Shown piece after piece: positions 18,248-27,778 of a DNA stretch of 64,000 nucleotides. The DNA is taken from the NCBI RefSeq assembly GCF_000378125.1, contig NZ_KB899241.1, positions 62,001 to 126,000 of the forward strand, read 5' to 3'. Origin of the DNA: Rudaea cellulosilytica DSM 22992. GTDB lineage: Bacteria; Pseudomonadota; Gammaproteobacteria; Xanthomonadales; Rhodanobacteraceae. The position numbers and the translations under genes are program-made. The notes under the pieces are model-generated. The model did not search any database. It saw only the letters and a list, made by a program, of their open reading frames with translations, and had not been told where the DNA came from. Numbering within the stretch: position 1 is the stretch's first letter; every line of letters starts with the position of its first letter.

Positions 18248-20131
18248 ATGATCAGCAAACGAACGATCGCGACACGAATGAATCGCGCGAGAAAGTGTTT
18301 GGCGGATACTGTTCGATTGCCAAGGATGCTCGCTGTTGTGCTGGCGGGAATCACCGTTATGGCGGCTTCGGTGACGGCTCATGCCGCGATTTTCAACGTC
18401 AACAACTCGGCCGACACGGTGGACAGCAGTCCGGGTGACGGCAATTGCGCAGATGCGTTCGGCAACTGCACGCTACGTGCTGCCGTTATGGAGGCCAACG
18501 CGCTTCCGGGCGCCCACACGATCAACCTTCCGGCAGGAACTTATATCTTGGCTATTGCTGGAAGGGGTGAGAATGCAGCAGCGACAGGCGACCTCGACAT
18601 CACTGGCAACCTTACCATCACCGGTGCCGGTGCAGCGTTGACGTTCATCGATGGGGGCACCATCGACAGAGTGTTCGACGTTCTTCCCGGTGCGGTGGCC
18701 AGGCTTGATGGCATCACCGTTCGCAATGGCAATCCCGGCCCCGGGGGCGCGACCGGAGGTGGCATATCCAATGCAGGCACGATGGTCCTGTCCAACAGCA
18801 CGGTTGCGTCCAGCACAGCTGGCGATGGCGGCGGTATCTACAACGGGGGCACGATGGCAGTTGAGGGAAGTCTGGTGGTTGGAAACGCTGGAAACGGCGG
18901 AGCGTTCTCTGACACAGACGGGCTTGGCGGGGGCATCTCCAACAGCGGGACGATGACGGTTAACAACAGCACGGTGAGCGGCAATACGGCGCCCGGCGTG
19001 TATTGGTGGGGTGTAGCAGGAGGCGGGATATTCAACGATGAAGGGATGGTGACGGTGACCGCCAGCACTATCAGCGGCAACACGGTCGGCAGCGGCGTGG
19101 TCAACTTAAATGGCAACGTGATCATCGAGAACAGCACCGTAAGCGGCAACACCGGGAGTACCGGCCTTGGCGGCGGCGGCATCTTTAACGCTTCGTTCGG
19201 GGCACATGCCACCCTCAGCCTGATTAGCAGCACTGTCGCTGCGAACCTGGCCGACGCCCCGGACGGTTTTGGCGGGCGCGGTAATGCACTGGCTGAATAC
19301 GGCAGTCCCCCCGGCAGTATCACGGTCAAGAACAGCATCCTAGCCAGCGTTGTAGGTGGCGGGCTCACCTGCTACACCGCGCCGCTGAACTCCCTGGGAC
19401 ACAACCTGGCCAGCGACAACTCGTGTGGTTTGAGTGGCAGCGGTGACCTGAACAATACGGACCCGATGCTCGGCCCACTCGCGGCCAACGGCGGTCAAAC
19501 CATGACGCACGCGCTCTTGGACGCCAGCCCTGCAATCGACGCCGTCCCTGTCCCAAATTGCACGAACGCCGCGGGGGTTGCTCTAGTGATTGACCAGCGC
19601 GGTGTGAGTCGGCCTCAAGGACCGGCCTGCGACATGGGCGCATTCGAGCACCTTCCTCCGGGGCTTCCCTGTCCTTCGGGCGCGAAGGTCAACGTGCGCT
19701 GGCATTACAGCGCGAACGGCTCCTCGGGTGGATGGAGCGGCACGAAGTCGACCAGTTGCGTAGATGGCTCGGTTGCGATCGGGCCACAGGCGATGGAGGG
19801 CGACTTGAAGGTCGCGCCGGGCGCGACGCTCAAGGTTGGCTATGACTTCACGCTGCCGGGCAACACCTCACATTTTTCAGCACTCGTCAGCAATGCCAAG
19901 GTAGTCTTCCAGGCCCGTTGCGTTTCTGGTGCGGCTCCCTCGATTGCAAGCTTCACAGCGACCATGCCAAACGCCACGTACTCGGTGACCGACCAGAGCT
20001 GGTACCCGTCAGCGGATCAGAGAAGTTCGCTGGTTTTTGAGAGATCGCTTTCTGTCCCCGACCTCTGCGGTGGCGGCCAAGTGCGCCTCGACAAGGGAGG
20101 AGTGTTCAGTGCCGTGGTGCTGTTGAACTGA
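18248..20131 (+). CDS. exported beta-helix protein with CSLREA-like N-terminus
   Basis: 627 residues from ATG 18248 (CAGGGGGACAT upstream); an earlier in-frame start at 18158 lacks a ribosome site. After a basic N-region and hydrophobic signal (LAVVLAGITVMAASVTAHA), the mature start AIFNVNNSADTVDSSPGDG and NCTLRAAVMEANALPGAHTI match the CSLREA-type domain that precedes many beta-helix proteins. Gly/Asn/Ser/Thr-rich helix repeats (GGGISNSGTMTVNNSTVSGN) follow to about residue 370, then a choice-of-anchor-Q-like block ending VIDQRGVSRPQGPACDMGAF. The last ~150 residues form a separate beta-rich Cys-containing domain. No C-terminal anchor is seen, unlike the related gene at 10317. Confidence 0.8.
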   Translation: MISKRTIATRMNRARKCLADTVRLPRMLAVVLAGITVMAASVTAHAAIFNVNNSADTVDSSPGDGNCADAFGNCTLRAAVMEANALPGAHTINLPAGTYILAIAGRGENAAATGDLDITGNLTITGAGAALTFIDGGTIDRVFDVLPGAVARLDGITVRNGNPGPGGATGGGISNAGTMVLSNSTVASSTAGDGGGIYNGGTMAVEGSLVVGNAGNGGAFSDTDGLGGGISNSGTMTVNNSTVSGNTAPGVYWWGVAGGGIFNDEGMVTVTASTISGNTVGSGVVNLNGNVIIENSTVSGNTGSTGLGGGGIFNASFGAHATLSLISSTVAANLADAPDGFGGRGNALAEYGSPPGSITVKNSILASVVGGGLTCYTAPLNSLGHNLASDNSCGLSGSGDLNNTDPMLGPLAANGGQTMTHALLDASPAIDAVPVPNCTNAAGVALVIDQRGVSRPQGPACDMGAFEHLPPGLPCPSGAKVNVRWHYSANGSSGGWSGTKSTSCVDGSVAIGPQAMEGDLKVAPGATLKVGYDFTLPGNTSHFSALVSNAKVVFQARCVSGAAPSIASFTATMPNATYSVTDQSWYPSADQRSSLVFERSLSVPDLCGGGQVRLDKGGVFSAVVLLN

Positions 20132-20323
20132 ACGATTGCGCAAAGCGCCGCAGTTCGGCAAACAGGCTGGGCTTCGCGCTCAGACGCGCCCTTGATGCAA
20201 TCCGGTCAACACGAGTGACCGAGATTGCGTCAAGGTGCGCAAGCGCGCTTGCGTCTCCACACGTGAGCGTCTGCTTCCAGCAGGCACGAAACGTCGATTC
20301 AGCCGAGAATTGCCGTTGGAAAG

Positions 20324-23300
20324 TCAGCTATCTCGCCCGATTGCTCGCGCACTTCCTCCTATACAGGCAAGCAATGAACTTAGCAGCACCAGCAACCAAG
20401 GAGCCAGCGTCGGCGCCACGATGACCGCTGCATTGACCTGCTGCACCTGAGTAATTACAGCGCCTGCATTGTTCGAATCCCCCGAATAGGTCGCCGTGAT
20501 CGTATTTCTGCCTTGGCTCAATGCCGTAGTCGTGTAAGTCGCCATCCCGCTTGCGTTGAGCGTGACCGTAGCCAACACTGTCGCGCCATCGGCGAAAGTT
20601 ATCGAGCCGGTCGGGGACGAAGCGGGCATCCCAACTGCGTTGCGCACTGCTGCGCCACCGCCAGCTGTGACTACACTAGGCACTGCGGTCGTTGCTGAAG
20701 CCGTCACACTCACTGTCGCCGTGAACGTCACTGCTTGTCCAACCGTTGAGGGGTTGGGTGCGCTGGTCAGCGTCACCTGCGTCGTGGCTGGGCGCACGCC
20801 AAGCGAGGTGGTAGCACTACTACCGGCAAAGTCGCCGGCACCCGCATAGGCGGCTGTGAGAATCAAAGTGCCTGCATTCGTCGGCGTCAAACTGCAACTC
20901 GTCGCCGGCAGTACGATCTGGCATTGTTCGCCTATCCCATCGTCGATGGTGATCGTGCCTGTCGGCGTACCCACCGCCCCCGGACTCGTCACGCTCAGTA
21001 TTGTCGCAACGCTCACGCTGTTGCCCAGCGTGATCGCACTCGGCGCGGTGATCGCCAATGTCGTCGTCGCGGGATTTACCGTGATCGTCGTAGTGGCATT
21101 CACCGGTGACGAGTAGTTGGTCGCGTCGCTGGGAGCGAATGACACCGACAAAGTCTGGTTCGCGCCAGAATGAAGCACCGTACCCACTGCCGGCGTGTAG
21201 GTGAACGTGCCGGCGACCGGATTGTTGTTGAAGCTCGCCGTCGCGTTCAATTGCGCTGCACCCAGCGCGGTACCGTAGGTGATCGCAGTGGGAGACGGCC
21301 ATGCCAGCATCGGTGTCGCTTGCGTCACGGTCGCGCTGTTGCTCGCCGCGGATGCGGGGCCCCGTCCCGCCGCATTGGTCGCAGCGATAACGAACGTATA
21401 CACCCCCGGCGGCAGCGAATTGAAGGTCACGCTCGCGCAAGGCGCCGTGCACGAAGCCGTGGCGCCTCCGGGTGATGCCGTTGCGACATAGCTTGTAATC
21501 GGCGCGCCTCCGGTGTCTATGCCCGCAGCGAAGCTGATCGTGGCTTGCAGCGCGCCGCCGCTTGCGCTCGGCGTCGCCGGTTTGCCCGGCGTCACCGCTA
21601 AAGTCGTATACAACGCGGCGCTTGGTACGCCGTTTACCCATGCCCGTATGCGTACCGGTCCCGCAGGAAAACCCGCGAACGCGCTTGCGCTGCCGGTGAA
21701 GTTTGTATCGCTCAGCGACACTGCTTCGCCGTTCGCCACAAACAGCATCTGGTCATTGTCGATGCGCTGCACTTGAAATATCGACGCATTCGTCGCCGAG
21801 TTGTTGCTGCCTCCTCCGCTGGCCTCGAAGCGCGGTCGGAAACCTGTCGCGGCGATCGCGCCGTTCGAGTCGGTGGCGCTGCCGATTGCAGTCGCAGCCA
21901 GCGCACTGGTTCGCAAAAGGAAGGGGCTGGTCGCACTGAGGTTCGGCTGGCGCTGCGCAACCGGAGTGAGACCGGGATCCGCCAGCTCGGCAGCGCTGGC
22001 AAAGATCCCAGTATTGCCGTTGTAACCGCCTTCAAAGAGCACCTTGCCCGAGAGCAGTAAAGTTGCGGTGTGGGCGAGGCGCGCTGTCGCCAAATTTCCC
22101 GCATCAGACCAAGTGTTGCTCACCGGATCGTACAGTTCGGCGCTAGCCAGGCATCCGCCGTTATTGACGCCTCCTGCCACGAGCGTCTGACCCGAGGGCA
22201 GCAACGTTGCGGTATGACCTATGCGCGCCATCGCCAAACTCCCCGCCGACAACCAAGTATTACTTTCTGGATCGTACAGCTCGGCGCTGGCAAGGTAGCT
22301 GTTGGTGTTTTCCCAGCCTCCCACCACTAGGAGCTTGCCGGAGCCCAACAAAGTCGCGGTATGGTCGAAGCGCGCGATCGTCAAGCTCCCCGCCGGCGAC
22401 CAAGTGTTGCTCGCCGGATCGTACAGCTCGGCGCTGGCGAGGGGTGTGGTGCCATTGCTGCTGCCACCTACTACCAACACCTTGCCGGAGGGCAACAACG
22501 TGGCGGTGTGGAGATAGCGCGCGGTCATCAGACTCCCCGCGGACGACCAAGTGTTGCTCGCAGGATCATAAAGCTCGGCGCTGGCGACGACATTGTTGCC
22601 GCTGCCAGAGCCAGCCACCACGAGTACTTTGCCCGAGGGAAGCAAGGTTGCTGTGTGGAGTCGACGCGCGGTCGTCATGTCTCCCACGGACGACCAACTG
22701 TTGCTTTCCGGATTGTACAGCTCGGCGCTTACCAGATAGCCGCTATCGTCGGCGCCCCCAGCCACGAGCACCTTGCCGGAGGGTAACAAGGTTCCGGTGT
22801 GATCGATCCGTGCCATCGCCAAACTCCCTGCGAACGACCAATTGTTACTCTCGGGATCGTACAGCTCGGCGCTGGCTAAGAGGTCGTAACCACCGTGGCT
22901 GCCGCCGCCGCCTGCAATAAGCACCTTGCCCGAAGGCAGCAAGGTCGCGATGTGCTTTTGGCGTGCCGTCATCAAACTCCCCGCCGCCGACCAGTTGGCG
23001 CTCGCGGGATCGTACAACTCGGCACTTGCCAGGGTGCTGCCGTCGGAGCCTCCGGCCATGAGTACCTTTCCCGACGGCAGCAAGGTCGCGGAGTGCAAAA
23101 AGCGTATCTGCGTCAAACCGAGTGCTGGCAGCCAAGTATTGTTCGCCGGATCGTACAGTTCCGCGGTGCTGGACTGGTAGACGCCGCTGGTATTGGTCCC
23201 CCCGACCACGAGCACTTGGCCCGAGGGCAGCAGGGCCGCGGTGTGGCCCCAGCGCGACCACGACAAAAGCCCACCCCCCGACCAGGAGTTGCTCGCCGGA

Positions 23301-24211
23301 TCGTACAACTCGGCGTTGCGGTAGGTTGTGAAACCGTCGGTGAGGCCTCCCACGACAAGCACCTTGCCCGACGGCAGCAAGGTCGCGGTGTGGTTTTGAC
23401 GCCCCGTCGCCATGCTCCCTGCCGACGACCAGGTATTCGTTGCCGGATCGTACAGTTCGGCGCTGGTGATATCGCCGCTGTGGTTTGTACCACTCGCCAC
23501 GAGCACCTTGCCCGAAGCCAGCAAGGTCGCCGTGTGGCGAGCGCGTTCCGTTGTCAGACTTCCCGCGGCCGACCAGGTATTGCTCGTCGGGTCGTACAAC
23601 TCGGCGCTGGCGAGGTCATAGCCGGCGGCGCCGGTGGCGCCGGTTCCCCCTGCCACGAGCACCTTGCCCGAGGCGAGCAAGGTTGCAGTGTGCCAACTGC
23701 GTGCCGCCGTCAAGCTCCCCGCGGCGGACCATGTGTTGCTTGCCGGATCGTATAGCTCGGCGCTGGCCTGGACGTTACCGCCGATGACAAAACCGCCCAC
23801 CACGAGCACCTTGCCCGAGGGGAGCAAGGTCGCGGTGTGGTCATGCCGCGCCGTCACTAAGCTCCCCGCGGCCGACCAGGTATTGCTCGCCGGATCGTAC
23901 AATTCGGCACTGGCGAGATAGTCATTGTTTTGGGTGGCGCCACCCGCCACGAGCACCTTGCCGGAGGGCAGCAAGGTTGCGGTGTGGTTGCTTCGCGCTG
24001 CATTCAAACTCGCCGCAGCCGCCCAAGTTCCCGTTTGCGCTTGCGCAGACTGCGAAGCAAGCATTCCGCAAAGGGTCGTCAGGAAGAGACCCAGCAGCGC
24101 AATCACTTGCCACGGGTTCATTGCAAGGGCAGGCGTTGCAGGAGCAACTGACGCGACCGCGAATATCTTTGAACCCACACACATGTGCCGATCGTGACAA
24201 CTGTCAAACAT
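20324..24211 (-). CDS. giant exported kelch-repeat protein with Ig-like domains and IPTL-CTERM-like tail
   Basis: 1295 residues from ATG 24211, preceded on its strand by AAGGGGCTGAAT; a longer frame to 24430 would overlap the divergent sigma gene. A hydrophobic export signal (WQVIALLGLFLTTLCGMLAS) is followed by 14 kelch motifs of 46-50 residues built on HTATLLPSGKVLVVGG...ASAELYDPASNTWSAAGSL. An IPT/FN3-like region, an MBG-like block (AITYGTALGAAQLNATASF) and Ig-like repeats follow. The tail APTLAPWLLVLLSSLLACIG resembles IPTL-CTERM with Ala replacing Ile. Fourteen kelch motifs could build two seven-bladed propellers. Role unknown; likely surface-exposed. Confidence 0.82.
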   Translation of the reverse strand: MFDSCHDRHMCVGSKIFAVASVAPATPALAMNPWQVIALLGLFLTTLCGMLASQSAQAQTGTWAAAASLNAARSNHTATLLPSGKVLVAGGATQNNDYLASAELYDPASNTWSAAGSLVTARHDHTATLLPSGKVLVVGGFVIGGNVQASAELYDPASNTWSAAGSLTAARSWHTATLLASGKVLVAGGTGATGAAGYDLASAELYDPTSNTWSAAGSLTTERARHTATLLASGKVLVASGTNHSGDITSAELYDPATNTWSSAGSMATGRQNHTATLLPSGKVLVVGGLTDGFTTYRNAELYDPASNSWSGGGLLSWSRWGHTAALLPSGQVLVVGGTNTSGVYQSSTAELYDPANNTWLPALGLTQIRFLHSATLLPSGKVLMAGGSDGSTLASAELYDPASANWSAAGSLMTARQKHIATLLPSGKVLIAGGGGSHGGYDLLASAELYDPESNNWSFAGSLAMARIDHTGTLLPSGKVLVAGGADDSGYLVSAELYNPESNSWSSVGDMTTARRLHTATLLPSGKVLVVAGSGSGNNVVASAELYDPASNTWSSAGSLMTARYLHTATLLPSGKVLVVGGSSNGTTPLASAELYDPASNTWSPAGSLTIARFDHTATLLGSGKLLVVGGWENTNSYLASAELYDPESNTWLSAGSLAMARIGHTATLLPSGQTLVAGGVNNGGCLASAELYDPVSNTWSDAGNLATARLAHTATLLLSGKVLFEGGYNGNTGIFASAAELADPGLTPVAQRQPNLSATSPFLLRTSALAATAIGSATDSNGAIAATGFRPRFEASGGGSNNSATNASIFQVQRIDNDQMLFVANGEAVSLSDTNFTGSASAFAGFPAGPVRIRAWVNGVPSAALYTTLAVTPGKPATPSASGGALQATISFAAGIDTGGAPITSYVATASPGGATASCTAPCASVTFNSLPPGVYTFVIAATNAAGRGPASAASNSATVTQATPMLAWPSPTAITYGTALGAAQLNATASFNNNPVAGTFTYTPAVGTVLHSGANQTLSVSFAPSDATNYSSPVNATTTITVNPATTTLAITAPSAITLGNSVSVATILSVTSPGAVGTPTGTITIDDGIGEQCQIVLPATSCSLTPTNAGTLILTAAYAGAGDFAGSSATTSLGVRPATTQVTLTSAPNPSTVGQAVTFTATVSVTASATTAVPSVVTAGGGAAVRNAVGMPASSPTGSITFADGATVLATVTLNASGMATYTTTALSQGRNTITATYSGDSNNAGAVITQVQQVNAAVIVAPTLAPWLLVLLSSLLACIGGSARAIGRDS
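21990..24010 (-). repeat. 14 tandem ~145-bp kelch-coding repeats
   Basis: Within the kelch gene the DNA itself repeats: words such as GCCGAGCTGTACGATCC and CTTGCCCGAGGGCAGCAA (as read on the + strand) recur every ~140-150 bp. Similarity is highest in the SGKVLV and AELYDP coding parts and lowest in the loops. Such arrays are prone to copy-number change by recombination. Confidence 0.8.
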
Positions 24212-24417
24212 ATTCAGCCCCTTAGAGAATATGGATTCCTTCAATCTGCGCACCCGCCCTGCTCCCAGTCGCGGTTCAGTTTGGAGTCTGGGATTACTGT
24301 AACCGAGTCTCGGCCAAATGTTTGGCATAACGCCTGGGGCAGCGTCAGGAATCACTCGGGTCACGAAACTATTCCGGCACTTGCGACCTTTTCGCAATTT
24401 GTCGCATCTATAGCGTC

Positions 24418-25026
24418 GTGAGCGGCTCATTCTTCGAACTCGACGTACCCCAAAGCCTCGTCGACCGCGCCCGCGGTGGCGATGTCGCGGCGTTCGAACA
24501 GCTTTACCGGCGCTTCGAGCGGCCGGTGTTCAACCTCGCCTGGCGCATGCTCGGCGATGCCGACGCCGCGCGCGAGATCCTGCAGGACGCGATGCTCAAG
24601 GTGTTCCAGCGCATCGGCCAGTACCGCAGCGACGCGCCGTTCTGGGCCTGGCTGCGCCAGATCGCGACGAACGAGGCGCTGATGCGCCTGCGCCGCGACA
24701 AGCATCTCGACGACCGCGCCGAGGTGCCCGAAATGGTCGACGACTCGGCACCGCCCTGGGTACGTGCGGATTCCGCCGCGCTCGAACGCGCGCTCGCCGG
24801 CTTGTCCGCGCTGACGCGCAGTGTGCTCTGGCTCTACCACGTCGAAGGCTACGCACACCACGAAATCGCCGAGCAGCTCGGCAAGACGGCCAGCTTTTCC
24901 AAATCCCAGGTTGCGCGCGGTACCGCGCGCCTGCGCGAGCTGCTGGAACCCCGCGATTCCACCGCATTGTCAAAGGGCACGATGTCATGTCCGATAGAAC
25001 TCAACCCAGCGGCGCTGGCGAATTGA
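24418..25026 (+). CDS. ECF-type RNA polymerase sigma factor
   Basis: 202 residues beginning at GTG 24418 (MSGSFFELDVPQSLVDRARG). Region sigma-2 is AFEQLYRRFERPVFNLAWRM through FWAWLRQIATNEALMRLRR; region sigma-4 is LSALTRSVLWLYHVEGYAH and EIAEQLGKTASFSKSQVARG, typical of the short extracytoplasmic-function class. It is followed by a membrane protein whose start lies inside this gene (40-bp overlap) and a PDZ protein, so it likely heads an envelope-sensing operon. Divergent from the giant kelch gene with 206 bp between starts. Confidence 0.9.
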   Translation: MSGSFFELDVPQSLVDRARGGDVAAFEQLYRRFERPVFNLAWRMLGDADAAREILQDAMLKVFQRIGQYRSDAPFWAWLRQIATNEALMRLRRDKHLDDRAEVPEMVDDSAPPWVRADSAALERALAGLSALTRSVLWLYHVEGYAHHEIAEQLGKTASFSKSQVARGTARLRELLEPRDSTALSKGTMSCPIELNPAALAN

Positions 25027-25718
25027 ACGCACCCGCGCCGGTTTCCCTGGCCGAGGCGCTGCGTGCCTTGCCGCCGCTCGCGCCGCCCGCGGACGCCTGG
25101 ACCGAAATGGCGCAGAAGCTGGCATGCGAGCCGGTGCCGGCCGGGCGCAAGCCAGCGAGCACTGCCCGCCGCCCACGCCATCGCATCTGGCCGATCGGCA
25201 TCGCCGCCGCGCTCGTGCTCGCTTTTTCCGCAGCGGCGGTCCTGCGCATGCAGCATCTGCAACGCTTGCAGCAACCCGAACGCGCCGCAACCGCGCAGGT
25301 CGCTGCGACCGAATCGGGCGTCGCCGCATCTTCCGTACACAATGTCGCAAATTCCACAAATTCGCATGATGCTTCGTCCACAGGTGCTGCAGACCTCGCC
25401 GCGTTGCAGTTGCGCTCGCGTTCACTCGAGCGTTGGCTGCGCGATACCGGCGCTGCGTCCGCGCCGCAATCGACACAGGACCTTGCCGCCAGCGCGGAGA
25501 TCGAGGACATGATCGGCCTCGTCGATGTGCAACTCGGCGCGACCGATCCGGCCGATGCGAATGCGGCGCTGTCGCTCTGGCACCGCCGCGTCGCCCTGCT
25601 CGAAGATCTGTCGACGCTGCGCTATAGCGCGAACGCGCTGAGCCTGCGCAATGGCATCGCCGTCAACGACGCCTCTGCGAACCGAATGGATGCGGCTCCC
25701 GCCGTCTGGAGAAACTAG
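24987..25718 (+). CDS. single-pass membrane protein, probable anti-sigma factor
   Basis: 243 residues overlapping the sigma gene by 40 bp. An N-terminal cytoplasmic part (LAEALRALPPLAPPADAWTEMAQKLA) is followed by one membrane helix, IWPIGIAAALVLAFSAAAVL, around residues 68-87, and a periplasmic helical C-terminal part. The position and topology fit an anti-sigma factor. No zinc-binding HxxxCxxC motif is visible, so the assignment comes from context. Confidence 0.65.
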   Translation: MSDRTQPSGAGELNAPAPVSLAEALRALPPLAPPADAWTEMAQKLACEPVPAGRKPASTARRPRHRIWPIGIAAALVLAFSAAAVLRMQHLQRLQQPERAATAQVAATESGVAASSVHNVANSTNSHDASSTGAADLAALQLRSRSLERWLRDTGAASAPQSTQDLAASAEIEDMIGLVDVQLGATDPADANAALSLWHRRVALLEDLSTLRYSANALSLRNGIAVNDASANRMDAAPAVWRN

Positions 25719-25727
25719 AGAAACGCC

Positions 25728-27005
25728 ATGAAACACTTTCCGACTATTTCCTCGCTGCTCGCTTTGTTGGCATTCGCTGCCGGCACTGTCGGCGCCGCCG
25801 AAACGCCCGCCGCGGCCCCCGTTGCCAAGGTCGACACTCAAACCAGCGCCAACGCCACTCCACGCGCGGACGGGAAGGTCGATGCGCAGGAGGCCCGCCG
25901 CGAGCTCGACGGCATGCGCGAACAGATGCGCGAGTTGTCGAAGAAGATGGCCGAGATGTCGGCACGGCTCGGCGACCTTGGCCCGCGCAACTATGCCTAC
26001 CAGTACATCGGCGACCGGGATCGCGGCATGATCGGCGTGGTGCTGTCGAAGGACGATCGCGGCGCGCGCGTCGACGCGGTGACGCCGGGAGGCCCGGCCG
26101 ACAAAGCTGGGATCAAGAACGGCGATGTGATCGTCAAGGTGCGCGGCGAGAACCTCGGCGAATCCGGCGACGCATCGCCGAAGATCCTCAACGAGAAGCT
26201 GCGCAATCTCAAAACCGGCCAGGAAGTGACGCTCACCCTGCAACGCGACAGCAAGAACGTCGACGTCAAGATCAAGGCCGAGCGCCGTGAGCCGTTCAAC
26301 TTCGCGTTCTCGTTCGACAACGCCGACATCGAACGCGTCCGTGCAGATGCCGAACGGGCTGCACAGGACGCACAGATGAGCAGGGAGCAGGCCGCACAGA
26401 TCCGCGAGCAGGTGCGCGAAGCAACGAGGCTTGCCACCGAGCAGGGCCGGCTCGCCGCGGAACAGGGGCGAGAGGTGGCCGAACAAGCACGCGAAATAGC
26501 CAACCAGGCGCGCCATCAGGCCTCGGCGAACCGCATTTACTACTCGACGCCGTGGTGGGGACTCAATCTCGCCAGCCTCAATCCCGACCTCGGCAGCTAC
26601 TTCGGTGCGGACCACGGCGCGCTCGTGCTGTCCGCCGATGCGGAGACGACGAAGACGCTCAAGTCGGGCGACGTGCTGCTCGCGATCGACGGCAAGAAGA
26701 TCGCGCGTCCCGAAGATGCGATGCGCCTGCTGCGTGAAGGCGAGGAGGGCCGCGAGGTCAAGGTAGAGGTGTTGCGCGCGCACAAGACGCAGACGCTGAG
26801 CATGAAGGCGCCGGAGTTCAAGAGTCTGTTCGTGCCCGCACCACCAGCACCTCCCGCGCCGCCCGTCCCGCTGAAACCACTGGCGCCGCTGAAGCCGCCC
26901 ACTCCTCCCGCCGCACCCGCGCCTCCGGCCCCGCCCACGCCGCCCGCGCCGGTTACACCGGTCGTGCTCGCTCCGGCAATAACTGGGGCGATTGCCGGAA
27001 GTTGA
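25728..27005 (+). CDS. exported two-PDZ-domain protein
   Basis: 425 residues starting 9 bp after the preceding gene. Signal peptide: MKHFPTISSLLALLAFAAG ending VGAA. A helical region (REQMRELSKKMAEMSARL) precedes PDZ1 at about residues 98-185 (IGVVLSKDDRGARVDAVTP, GPADKAGIKNGDVIVKV). A long Gln/Ala/Glu/Arg coiled coil occupies about 200-265, PDZ2 about 280-365 (LKSGDVLLAIDGKKIARPED), and a Pro-rich tail (PAPPAPPAPPVPLKPL) completes it. No protease domain is fused. Likely a periplasmic partner of the sigma/anti-sigma pair, for example in signal processing; that role is inferred. Confidence 0.8.
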   Translation: MKHFPTISSLLALLAFAAGTVGAAETPAAAPVAKVDTQTSANATPRADGKVDAQEARRELDGMREQMRELSKKMAEMSARLGDLGPRNYAYQYIGDRDRGMIGVVLSKDDRGARVDAVTPGGPADKAGIKNGDVIVKVRGENLGESGDASPKILNEKLRNLKTGQEVTLTLQRDSKNVDVKIKAERREPFNFAFSFDNADIERVRADAERAAQDAQMSREQAAQIREQVREATRLATEQGRLAAEQGREVAEQAREIANQARHQASANRIYYSTPWWGLNLASLNPDLGSYFGADHGALVLSADAETTKTLKSGDVLLAIDGKKIARPEDAMRLLREGEEGREVKVEVLRAHKTQTLSMKAPEFKSLFVPAPPAPPAPPVPLKPLAPLKPPTPPAAPAPPAPPTPPAPVTPVVLAPAITGAIAGS

Positions 27006-27035
27006 ACCGATCTTGCGCGATCAAGTGCGATTGAT

Positions 27036-27683
27036 TCAACCGTCCAACGCAACGTTCTCATCACACGCGATCGCCGCGGCAACCTGCTGGCTCAGTGAGG
27101 ACAATTCCATCGGCGCGCGCGCGCCGAGCACCTGCAGGCAGGGCAGGCGCATCAACGGAAAGCGAACGATGCGAGCGCGCCACGAATCACGCCGCCGCAA
27201 AGCGCAACGCAAGAATGCCGCATGCGCACGCCAGCGCGCGGGCGCATGCGCTGCCGCGCGTACAATGCCGCAATCGCCGAGCATCGCATCCCAGGCGAGG
27301 TAGTCGGCATCGGGCAGCAGGTACAGGCGCGCGAGACAGGTTGGCTGTGCGTCGATGAGCTCCAGCCATTCTCGCGGACCGTGCGACGTGACCGCGCTGT
27401 GCGCTTCGACCGCAACACTGCCCGCGATCGCCGCGAGTACAGGATGATCGAGCAGCAGCGCGCCGTGCGTGCACAGGCGCGCACGCGGAAAGACACTATC
27501 GCTGTCGGCACGATGCAGCCACAAAACGGGACCGAGCCGCGCCAGCCAGACAGCCAGGCGGCACCAGTCGATCGCGTCATGTTGCGGACCGCGCGCGCCT
27601 TCGCGCGATCTCCACTCGTAGTCGGAAGAAACGTTTGGCTCGGCGCTGCCACGCATTCCGTCGTCACGCACGCTGTCGCTCAT
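27036..27683 (-). CDS. protein of unknown function downstream of hemP
   Basis: 215 residues with a strong ribosome site (GGGAGGAG) before ATG 27683. No signal peptide. It is rich in Trp, Arg, Leu and Ala, with features such as DWCRLAVWLARLGPVLWLH and CLARLYLLPDADYLAWDAML; no family is recognised. It lies 95 bp downstream of hemP on the same strand with no terminator visible between, so it is plausibly iron-regulated with hemP. A role in haem handling is inferred from context only. Confidence 0.65.
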   Translation of the reverse strand: MSDSVRDDGMRGSAEPNVSSDYEWRSREGARGPQHDAIDWCRLAVWLARLGPVLWLHRADSDSVFPRARLCTHGALLLDHPVLAAIAGSVAVEAHSAVTSHGPREWLELIDAQPTCLARLYLLPDADYLAWDAMLGDCGIVRAAAHAPARWRAHAAFLRCALRRRDSWRARIVRFPLMRLPCLQVLGARAPMELSSLSQQVAAAIACDENVALDG

Positions 27684-27778
27684 CTTCGTTCTCCTCCCGC
27701 CATCGACAATGCTCGAGCTTGTCGCACCACCGGGGACGCAAATCGCGCTGCTAGCCGCATGCGGGCGCGGGCGTACGT

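Noticed and set aside
21990-24010. CRISPR-like periodic repeats
   Set aside because: Repeats are ~145 bp, coding, imperfect and without constant spacer layout; they encode kelch motifs.
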